A stretch of DNA of 39,401 nt from Candidatus Omnitrophota bacterium (GTDB taxonomy: Bacteria; Omnitrophota; Gorgyraeia; Gygaellales; Profunditerraquicolaceae), in NCBI GenBank assembly GCA_026387385.1, contig JAPLLU010000020.1:1-39401 (forward strand), in the 5' to 3' direction. Below, in pieces: positions 8,049 through 15,253 of the stretch (the stretch's first letter is position 1; each line of letters opens with the position of its first letter). The notes beneath the pieces are model-generated. The model ran no database searches, had not been told where the DNA came from, and worked only from the letters and a program-made list of their open reading frames with translations. Position numbers and translations under genes: made by a program.

Positions 8049-8122
8049 CCCCATAGCGAATCTCTGCGAAGCCCTACCATTGCTTTCCATGTCCAAGGGC
8101 GAAGCAGGAGAGCTATGGGCCC
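8049..8122 (-). pseudogene. Partial 5'-end copy of tRNA-Ile2 joined to an imperfect hairpin element
   Basis: gagctatgggccc shared with intact tRNA 5' end (8016-8028). Adjoining element ctctgcgaagccct...agggcgaagcaggag with outer CCATAGC/GCTATGG inverted repeat. Confidence 0.65.
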
Positions 8123-8141
8123 GTCTAATTTTTTGTTTACT

Positions 8142-8174
8142 GGCCCAATGGTGAGCTTGTCGAACCATGGGCCT
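8142..8174. repeat. Hairpin element GGCCCAATGGTGAGCTTGTCGAACCATGGGCC
   Basis: Arms ggcccaatggt / accatgggcc pair with one bulge; loop gagcttgtcga. Confidence 0.75.
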
Positions 8175-8323
8175 AAAAAGTTAATATTATATGATACTAT
8201 TTGAAAGCCGGTTTGGCAAGTGAAAATTATAACTTGAAGAGTTCATCACAGGGACCCCTGAGAACTATTATAACCGCAAAGTATTTGCTGGCTTAGGAAA
8301 AACGCAAGGCGTGCTTATTTATC

Positions 8324-9271
8324 TTATAACGGCGGTTTAAATAAAAAAATGTGGCGGAAATTCAAAACAGTAGACCTCTCTACCCCTTTAATAAACGCTC
8401 TTTCTTCATGCCAATTGGCGAACTTTGCTTTAAGAGGCAACTCAAAAAGTAATACGCAATTAGCCCAGATTATCTCGCGCCAGGTATTCAAAAAAGACAG
8501 AACGCCTTCGCTGTGCAATCTTTTGATTATTTTATACATCTGATAAGATCTTTTGAAGAGTTTATAGTAATATAGCGCCAAAGGCAGTTTTTTGGCTTTA
8601 AAATAAATCCAATTTACATGGCTTCCGATTTTGCTATTTATTTTCCTATACGCTGCCGGTGCGCTAAAATGCCTCACTACAGCCTTATTAGCATATCCTG
8701 TCCTGAAGCCATGGTCTTTTATCCTGTTAATGAGGTCTGTTTCTTCATGATGGGAAGTTCTGTGAAAAAAAATGTTTTTGTCAAATAAGAATCTATTAAA
8801 TACTTCTTTTTTAAAAGACATATTACAACCGAATATACCATCATATGGAAAATAAGCCTTCTTATCTGAGTGCCCGTCATAACTGAACCCTCCAATAGCC
8901 ATTAATGTCTCATCTTTTAAATGTGTGGTAACTAACTCGCTTAGCCAATTTTTATCTACGAGGCAATCGTCATCGATAAATGCAATGATTTCGCCCTGTG
9001 CATGGAAAACACCGACGTTTCTGGCATAAGATGTACCTTTGGAGACTTTATTCCTTACTACCTTAAGGCGCCCAGTAATGTCTTTATAGGTATTTAAGAA
9101 TTCTTCCGTGCCGTCTTTGGAAGCATCGTCTATTACTATCACCTCATAGTTCGGATATGACGACTCAAGTACAGAGCTTAATGAGTAATCTTTTAAATAT
9201 TCTCTTCTGTTTTGTGTGCAGATAATAACTGAAACAAACGGCCCATCTTTACTTTTTAGATTATTGCTCAT
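8324..9271 (-). CDS. Glycosyltransferase family 2
   Basis: VSVIICTQNRREYL, VIVIDDASKDGTEEFL, IAFIDDDCLVDKNWL. Confidence 0.88.
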   Translation of the reverse strand: MSNNLKSKDGPFVSVIICTQNRREYLKDYSLSSVLESSYPNYEVIVIDDASKDGTEEFLNTYKDITGRLKVVRNKVSKGTSYARNVGVFHAQGEIIAFIDDDCLVDKNWLSELVTTHLKDETLMAIGGFSYDGHSDKKAYFPYDGIFGCNMSFKKEVFNRFLFDKNIFFHRTSHHEETDLINRIKDHGFRTGYANKAVVRHFSAPAAYRKINSKIGSHVNWIYFKAKKLPLALYYYKLFKRSYQMYKIIKRLHSEGVLSFLNTWREIIWANCVLLFELPLKAKFANWHEERAFIKGVERSTVLNFRHIFLFKPPL

Positions 9272-10169
9272 ATATGGCGTGGCTTTCTACGGGGTAAATA
9301 CTTTTAAAAAGATATTCTATTTTAATTGGTTCTAATAAGAATGCCTGCCAAAAATAAGTCTTTGCCTTATCGAATTCTTTCAATCTTAAGAAATCCTTAG
9401 CCAAACCATAGTAAAACCGGGATAGATATTTTTTATGTTTTTTAAGTAAAGCGCGGTGTTTCTCTAAGAATACTTCCTTTCCCGATATATACTCGATACT
9501 AACTGTGGATACTCCCTCCACTCTGTACTTAATAGTTAAAGGCAGGTTTAAAAAATATATTCTCTGCCCATCCAAAAGCGCCCGCATTAACAAGTCTATA
9601 TCTATAAAAGCATAAATCTTGGTATCGAAGCCATTTATTTTCTTTATAGCCACCTTATCACAAAACCAAGTTGACGGTTCCATAAATGTGTACCTACAAC
9701 TAAATATATCTTTTTGTGTTAATAGTTTACTTTTTTTATTCAAAGGTAACATTGTTTCTGCGCCTTCTTTTTGTATCCACATATTACTATAAATAATGGA
9801 GGGCTTGGTAATAAGTGAATTCATTAAATCAATCTCTCTATCCATTTTATCAGGAAGATACTCACAATCATCGTCTAAAAACGCCAAAAAAACTCCTCGG
9901 CTGTGTTCAATGCCCAAATTCCGAGAGTAAGACTGCTCTTCATTTTTTTTATTTCTTAAAGAGATAATGCGCTTATCTTTATTAAGATAATTATTAATTA
10001 CCTCCTGCGTATTATCCTGGGAGCAATCATCAACAATAATTAATTCTATGTTCTGATAAGTCTGGTTCAGGACAGATTCAATGGCCCGGGGTAAAAGATC
10101 AGCGCGATTATAAGTAGGGATAATTACCGAAACTAATGGTTGTCTGCACTTCCCATATTTAGTAGACAT
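9261..10169 (-). CDS. Glycosyltransferase family 2; ATG at 10169 preferred over the TTG used in the ORF track (10205)
   Basis: LVSVIIPTYNRADLLPRAIESVLNQTYQNIELIIVDDCSQDNT, LAFLDDDCEYLPDK. Confidence 0.88.
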   Translation of the reverse strand: MSTKYGKCRQPLVSVIIPTYNRADLLPRAIESVLNQTYQNIELIIVDDCSQDNTQEVINNYLNKDKRIISLRNKKNEEQSYSRNLGIEHSRGVFLAFLDDDCEYLPDKMDREIDLMNSLITKPSIIYSNMWIQKEGAETMLPLNKKSKLLTQKDIFSCRYTFMEPSTWFCDKVAIKKINGFDTKIYAFIDIDLLMRALLDGQRIYFLNLPLTIKYRVEGVSTVSIEYISGKEVFLEKHRALLKKHKKYLSRFYYGLAKDFLRLKEFDKAKTYFWQAFLLEPIKIEYLFKSIYPVESHAIYEQ

Positions 10170-10293
10170 GTTGTTAAGATAGTAACGCTTGTTTTTCGTA
10201 CTCAAAAGAACACAAGTAACCGAACATTAAATACACCACCACCCCCCCCTTACCGCAACTTTCATTGTGTCCACTTTTCAGGAGGGAGATCAG
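10158..10293. repeat. Copy 1 of a ~125-bp direct repeat flanking the fkbM gene
   Basis: tttagtagac...gtttttcgtactcaaaa...caagtaaccga...ttcattgtgtccactttt...atcag matches copy 2 at 11430-11555. Confidence 0.82.
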
Positions 10294-10319
10294 ATGTAGA
10301 GAAGAGAGTTATCTACGTG

Positions 10320-11375
10320 TTAATTTTTATTAAATGTTTTAAGTTCTTCTTGTTTAGTAAGATTTATGTATTCTTTTTGTGATGCGAATAAAATACCAAT
10401 TAAGGTAGGCATGTTTCTATTTTCCTTTTTAATTTGCACTTCAAATCCTGCTTTTTCAAAATAATCTATCAATCGGAATGGATTAGCGTGATATTCAATA
10501 ATTATAATCTTTATTTTTTTTAGATAAGCATATGGACACGAGAGTATAGCATCAAATTCAGCACCCTCGCAGTCCATCTTCATTACATCTATCTTATCTA
10601 TTTCTTCAATTATTGTTTGTAGTGGTTTAATTTTTATCATTATTTCTTTGCCATTGGGGCATTCATGCAAACCAAAACTCGAGGTAGCTGCATGCTCTTT
10701 ATCTTCCTTGACATAACTGTTAGATTCTTCTTTTCCAACACCATAATTCTTGATGTCTATCTTATCTACTAATTTATTTAGCTTCACATTCATCAATGCA
10801 ATTTTGTATAAAATAGGATGGGGTTCGTAGACATATACCTTCTTTGCGCCCCTCATACAAAACATTATAGATGAATCGCAAATATAGCCACCTATATCTA
10901 ATACTATGCTTCCTTTAAGAAGAGGATATAGAGCATCGTATTCATTTTTTAGAAAGCCTTTTTCCAGAGCTAAGAAATCAGATCCGATATTTTTTCTTAT
11001 CAGAAATTTTATTCCAGTTACAATTTCTACTATAAACAGATCGTTACTATATTCTTCAAAATCTCCACATACATTCAATATTCTTTCAATATTTTCTACG
11101 ACTTCAATATTTAATTGAAGTTTCTTTTTTATTTTTTTGTCTTGGCAATAAATCACCATCGTATCGGACTTATTATCGTATTCAATTCTATTTTCTTTGA
11201 TTAGCCTAAAAATTACTTTTAGTTTGCCTTTTATGCGCTTAAAAATATACCTATCCCAATTAGTAGTTATTTGATCGGGTTTAGTTTTTAGTATCAGAGC
11301 TGTTTTCCCTCTAAGTCCATATTTGACCAAATAATAATCCCACCAGTTTTCCACAACATCACAGATATTCTTCAT
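10320..11375 (-). CDS. FkbM family SAM-dependent methyltransferase
   Basis: VLDIGGYICDSSIMFCMRGAKKVYVYEPHP, IDVMKMDCEGAEFDAI, IIIIEYH. Confidence 0.86.
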   Translation of the reverse strand: MKNICDVVENWWDYYLVKYGLRGKTALILKTKPDQITTNWDRYIFKRIKGKLKVIFRLIKENRIEYDNKSDTMVIYCQDKKIKKKLQLNIEVVENIERILNVCGDFEEYSNDLFIVEIVTGIKFLIRKNIGSDFLALEKGFLKNEYDALYPLLKGSIVLDIGGYICDSSIMFCMRGAKKVYVYEPHPILYKIALMNVKLNKLVDKIDIKNYGVGKEESNSYVKEDKEHAATSSFGLHECPNGKEIMIKIKPLQTIIEEIDKIDVMKMDCEGAEFDAILSCPYAYLKKIKIIIIEYHANPFRLIDYFEKAGFEVQIKKENRNMPTLIGILFASQKEYINLTKQEELKTFNKN

Positions 11376-11429
11376 AGTTTATTTTTTATTAACCTGTCAG
11401 TATAATAACTTTGTATTGACCTTTCCCTC

Positions 11430-11555
11430 TTTAGTGGACTAATTGTTTAGAGAAAATTTCTGTTTTTCGTACTCAAAATGGCTCAAGTAACCGAGTGTTG
11501 AATGCGCCCGAAACGCTAACTTTTCATTGTGTCCACTTTTTCGGTGGAAAATCAG
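11430..11555. repeat. Copy 2 of the ~125-bp direct repeat flanking the fkbM gene
   Basis: tttagtggac...gtttttcgtactcaaaa...caagtaaccga...ttttcattgtgtccacttttt...atcag; AGTGGAC/GTCCACT inverted ends. Confidence 0.82.
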
Positions 11556-11594
11556 TTTATCCCTATTATTTTCTTGGCTTGAGCTTAAGAATAG

Positions 11595-13151
11595 CTAAAT
11601 ATTTAAAGGGGTTTTTAGATAGTCGGGGATTTCTTTGCCGATCAGGGTATAAAAATTAGATAAATGCATGCGAAAGAGCTGGTCAAAATCTTCGTGGTTC
11701 TCCCCATACCACCAGAACCAGTCGCTACCTTCTGCAATATAGATTTGTTTCCATGCCAACTCTAGCTTGGAGCTTGGAGCTTGGAGCTTGGAGCTTCCCA
11801 GTTCTTCTCTTGCCATTGCCAACCATTCCCAGGCCTTATTCTTATAGGGACTGCCTATCCATTTTGAAAACTCGGCATATATCCAGGAACCAGCGGCTAA
11901 ACGTTTAATCTCTAATTCAGCAGGGTGAGTTTTAAGATATTCACAAACCGTCGTGGTTTTGACAAAGTCAGCCTCGGACAACCTCTGGTAAAGCATTTCC
12001 AAGAAATCATGCCCGTCATTAGTATAATACTCCCAGGCATTCTCACCGTCCATAGCAATGGTAACGAGGATATCCTCTTTTTTAAAAGTTTCGGAAATAT
12101 TCTTTAGGTGCTGCATAAAATTTTCTACTGCAGCTTTAGCCTGCCATTTATCATAAACAAACCCGATTAAATCCGAAAGGTTGCGGTCACGAAAGATAAT
12201 ATTTAAACTCCCCTCTTCTCTTTTGAGTAAATGGGGCTGATAAATTAACGCAGTATCCCTCTTCTTCTTTTTTAGGGACTTAAATAGAATTGCTTCATCA
12301 GTAACTATCCAGCTTATACCAGATTCAATGATAAGAGGTAAAATATGCTCGCTCACTGATTCTTCCGAAGGCCACATTCCTTGTGGTAAACTTTCAAACC
12401 TGGATTGATAAAATTGAATTGCGTCCTTGATTTGAGCCTTGGTATCGTCAGGATAATTAAATTGGGCTTTAGGTAAAACGGTCTTAGGATGGGCTTCTTT
12501 GCCGATTTTAATGTTATAAAGCAAAGGTAATATAGGGTGATAATATGGGCTTATGGTGACCTCAATTTGCCCTTTATTCATAAACCTTTTGTATGTTGGG
12601 ATAATATCCTCTAAAATCTCAAGCTGTTTTGCCAAAACCACCTGTTTTTCCTCTTCGCTAAAGAACCTGCCTTTATTTACAATATCAGTCAATTCCGGCA
12701 TCTCAGCCCTAAAGTAAGGGTCAATCCAGGCCAGATTAAACCAGGCCTGTAAATCTAAATAGTCCTGAATTTCAAATTTCGCTTTCTTTTGATTTTTCAG
12801 ATACAATTCATAATAGCGCGGATGGGTAGCAGTTATTTTCTCCGTATTACTCTTAAAAAAATTATCTAAAATAAAACTCTTTTCTTGGCCGGAAAGTTCT
12901 GTTGCCGGCTTATAGGAAAGCTCTAAAAACTTGTCCTTGACTGTGCGGTTAGTATAATCTTCTATCTGTTCTACTAAAGACGGCACCAGGTTAAAGGTTT
13001 GCTGAATTTTGGGGTATTTATCCAGGATTTTCACCATATCCAGATAGTCCTTAACCCCGTGCAAGCGCACCCAGGGCATTCCTGACTCCTCGGTCAGGAG
13101 ATTCTTGTAGTAGGGCTGGTGCATGTGGAAGATGAAGGCGAGATATAACAT
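11595..13151 (-). CDS. Glycoside hydrolase family 57 protein
   Basis: LAFIFHMHQPYYKN, GMWPSEESVSEHILPLI, IAMDGENAWEYY, IYIAEGSDWFWWYGENH. Confidence 0.9.
   Translation of the reverse strand: MLYLAFIFHMHQPYYKNLLTEESGMPWVRLHGVKDYLDMVKILDKYPKIQQTFNLVPSLVEQIEDYTNRTVKDKFLELSYKPATELSGQEKSFILDNFFKSNTEKITATHPRYYELYLKNQKKAKFEIQDYLDLQAWFNLAWIDPYFRAEMPELTDIVNKGRFFSEEEKQVVLAKQLEILEDIIPTYKRFMNKGQIEVTISPYYHPILPLLYNIKIGKEAHPKTVLPKAQFNYPDDTKAQIKDAIQFYQSRFESLPQGMWPSEESVSEHILPLIIESGISWIVTDEAILFKSLKKKKRDTALIYQPHLLKREEGSLNIIFRDRNLSDLIGFVYDKWQAKAAVENFMQHLKNISETFKKEDILVTIAMDGENAWEYYTNDGHDFLEMLYQRLSEADFVKTTTVCEYLKTHPAELEIKRLAAGSWIYAEFSKWIGSPYKNKAWEWLAMAREELGSSKLQAPSSKLELAWKQIYIAEGSDWFWWYGENHEDFDQLFRMHLSNFYTLIGKEIPDYLKTPLNI
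11764..11798. repeat. Heptad word array G (5 x 7 nt) inside the GH57 CDS
   Basis: agcttgg|agcttgg|agcttgg|agcttgg|agcttcc; encodes SSKLQAPSSKLE on the minus strand. Confidence 0.9.
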
Positions 13152-13214
13152 CGTATTTCGTATGGCGTATGGCGTATGTCGTAACGATATGCGAAATACG
13201 ATATACGCTATACG
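13152..13214. repeat. Heptad word array D: 9 x 7 nt, inverted pair, abutting the GH57 start codon
   Basis: cgtattt|cgtatgg|cgtatgg|cgtatgt|cgtaacg|atatgcg|aaatacg|atatacg|ctatacg. Confidence 0.9.
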
Positions 13215-13216
13215 AT

Positions 13217-13254
13217 AAAAAAACCCTCAGGGGATTGCTCCCCCGAGGGTTTTT
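13217..13254 (-). terminator. Rho-independent terminator of the porin gene (potentially bidirectional)
   Basis: Minus strand CCCTCGGGGG-AGCAAT-CCCCTGAGGG followed by a T-run; A-run on the other side. Confidence 0.88.
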
Positions 13255-13273
13255 GTGCTCTACATAAGTTGAC

Positions 13274-14779
13274 TTAGAAGGTAACTTTCATTGAACCAAT
13301 TAACTGGGTGGCAGTTCCTTCGTATCCGTCTGGGTGACTACCATATTCAGCATCTTTCAATGCTTTACCAGGTGCAAACATACCAAAGGTCAAGCCGAAT
13401 TGCACATCCTCAGTATAATCATAGGTAGCAGTTAAGTCTAAGGCACTACCAAGGGCCCTCTTGCCATCGTTATTCCAAAGTGTCCACTCACTCGATGGAG
13501 AAGAACCATAAATTGCAGGTATAACACCATTGTCTTTTGGTTTCTTAGACAACCAGTAATAACCGTAGTTTATGGCTAAGGTTGTATCTTCCGTAGGCTT
13601 TATACTTCCCAGAATATTAATATTCTGTGTGCCAGTATTCGGAAACATAGCATTCACGAGGTTATTAGGTGTTTGGTCCTCAAACATCGGGTCCCACATT
13701 GTAGCTTTACCGTCAGCTTTATTGTCAGCGGAAAGATAGGTATACTTGATGCCGACCATAGGTGACTTATCTTTGTATTTCTCGGATTGAATCATATAAT
13801 TCAAACCTCCCTGTATAGCAAAGGCCTGACGCTTGGCATTATCATCGTTCATGTATGTGATGTCATAGGGTACATATCCGAACTGCCAGGCATACTCAAT
13901 GTTTCCCGTCAAGTTTTTAAGAATCTTTCCGGTAAGCAAGGCTCCAATGGTATTACATTCATCTTTCTTGTAATTACCATCCCACATACTGTTTCCATAC
14001 AAGTTCCTACGTAGCCAGTAATAAAGGTCCAACTTTCCTTCGATACCTAATGCATTCTTCGTATCCAAGCTGGCATTTATGCCATAAAGGTCAGTATCAT
14101 TTCTCTCCATTTCTCCATGCGGCCTATTATTATACAAATTTGTAGCCCACCAAACATCGTGTTCTGCAATCTTAGAATAGACTAAATCAAGAACCCAGGG
14201 AGTATAGTCTAAGGTAGCCCTGATGGCATCAAATGACTTCTTTAGGCTGAGGTCCAAAGGAATTGCAAAAGAATTGGAGAGCATATTGGTGTCCACATCG
14301 CCGATAATCAAGGCGTTGCCAAATCTGAGCTCCTGACGACCAATGGTTAAAGTCAAAGGTGAATAAAGGAACTCTTTTAAAGTAACATAGGCTAGGTCTA
14401 TTTCAAAGTCTTCAGAACCAAGCCAGGATGAATCAGCATACGGGCTGGAAATGTCCCATGGATCTCCTACGTCTACTCCTTCATCGGTTAACACTGCATC
14501 CATCGGGTTGAGTTGATCGCCCCATGACCTTTCATTAAGTAACCTGATAGTTGTGGAAACATTATCAGTAAGATCAGCATCCACTCTTACGCGCACTTGA
14601 GAAGTTATACCACTAGCCTTGTATTTATTAACATCTGGATTCAAGGTAAGATCACTTCTACTAATTGCACGCATGAGAATATCGCCGCTTACTTTTACAT
14701 TCTGGACTTCTGCGTATGCTGCTAGGCTTAAGCCTAACATGAACGCAACAGCCAGAATTATTATTAAGCGTTTACTCAT
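13274..14779 (-). CDS. Outer-membrane beta-barrel porin (alginate-export-like)
   Basis: Signal peptide MSKRLIIILAVAFMLGLSLAAYAE; alternating amphipathic strands; LTIGRQELRFGNALIIG; ends ...GSMKVTF. Confidence 0.8.
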   Translation of the reverse strand: MSKRLIIILAVAFMLGLSLAAYAEVQNVKVSGDILMRAISRSDLTLNPDVNKYKASGITSQVRVRVDADLTDNVSTTIRLLNERSWGDQLNPMDAVLTDEGVDVGDPWDISSPYADSSWLGSEDFEIDLAYVTLKEFLYSPLTLTIGRQELRFGNALIIGDVDTNMLSNSFAIPLDLSLKKSFDAIRATLDYTPWVLDLVYSKIAEHDVWWATNLYNNRPHGEMERNDTDLYGINASLDTKNALGIEGKLDLYYWLRRNLYGNSMWDGNYKKDECNTIGALLTGKILKNLTGNIEYAWQFGYVPYDITYMNDDNAKRQAFAIQGGLNYMIQSEKYKDKSPMVGIKYTYLSADNKADGKATMWDPMFEDQTPNNLVNAMFPNTGTQNINILGSIKPTEDTTLAINYGYYWLSKKPKDNGVIPAIYGSSPSSEWTLWNNDGKRALGSALDLTATYDYTEDVQFGLTFGMFAPGKALKDAEYGSHPDGYEGTATQLIGSMKVTF

Positions 14780-14962
14780 TTTGTATTTCCTCCTTAAAAA
14801 AATTTCAATATATTTTATTTAACTAGGTTTATATCTTTTCCTAGAGATTTACTATATATATGTATATCACCGGATTTTATTTGGCTTTAAGCGTTTTAAA
14901 CTTACCACCTCCCTTTCGCCTGAAATTAAAACCATCTCCAGTGGTATAACCTACTTTGTTAA

Positions 14963-14991
14963 TTTTTATCATATAACCCCATATTTGTCAA
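14963..14991 (-). promoter_or_regulatory. Candidate sigma70-type promoter upstream of the porin gene
   Basis: Minus strand TTGACA-17 nt-TAAAAA; implies a 5' UTR of roughly 175 nt. Confidence 0.5.
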
Positions 14992-15066
14992 GCATTTTTT
15001 TCGCTTGGTAATCAAATTTTACGAATCTATCATAATATATTCAAATTAAAGAAGTAAGGAGACGAA

Positions 15067-15250
15067 CTTGCAACCTGAATCCTGCAGCTTGCAGCCTGAA
15101 GCCTGCATCCTGCAGCTTTCTTCTGCCACCCAACTCCCAACTCATAACTCCCTGCCTGCCGGCAGGCAGGCAAACTCCTAACTAAACTTGCAGCCTGTAA
15201 CTTGTAGCATGTGGCCTGCTGAAGCCTGCATCCTGAATCATGCAGCTTGA
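15067..15250. repeat. Heptad word array E (two words, cctgcag-like and aactccc-like) with a 20-bp palindrome embedded
   Basis: cttgcaa|cctgaat|cctgcag|cttgcag|cctgaag|cctgcat|cctgcag|...|ccaactc|ccaactc|ataactc|[palindrome 15151-15170]|caaactc|ctaacta|aacttgc|agcctgt|aacttgt|agcatgt|... Confidence 0.88.
15151..15170. repeat. 20-bp perfect palindrome (copy 4 of 4), inside array E
   Basis: cctgcctgccggcaggcagg. Confidence 0.97.
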
Positions 15251-15253
15251 ATT

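Noticed and set aside
7501-8180. CRISPR array or retron/DGR around the repeated palindromes
   Set aside because: No regularly spaced direct repeats with unique spacers, and no cas or reverse transcriptase gene in the window; the repeats are tRNA fragments and hairpins.
14780-14962. Riboswitch in the long porin 5' UTR
   Set aside because: No known riboswitch consensus recognised; only a promoter-like motif can be supported.
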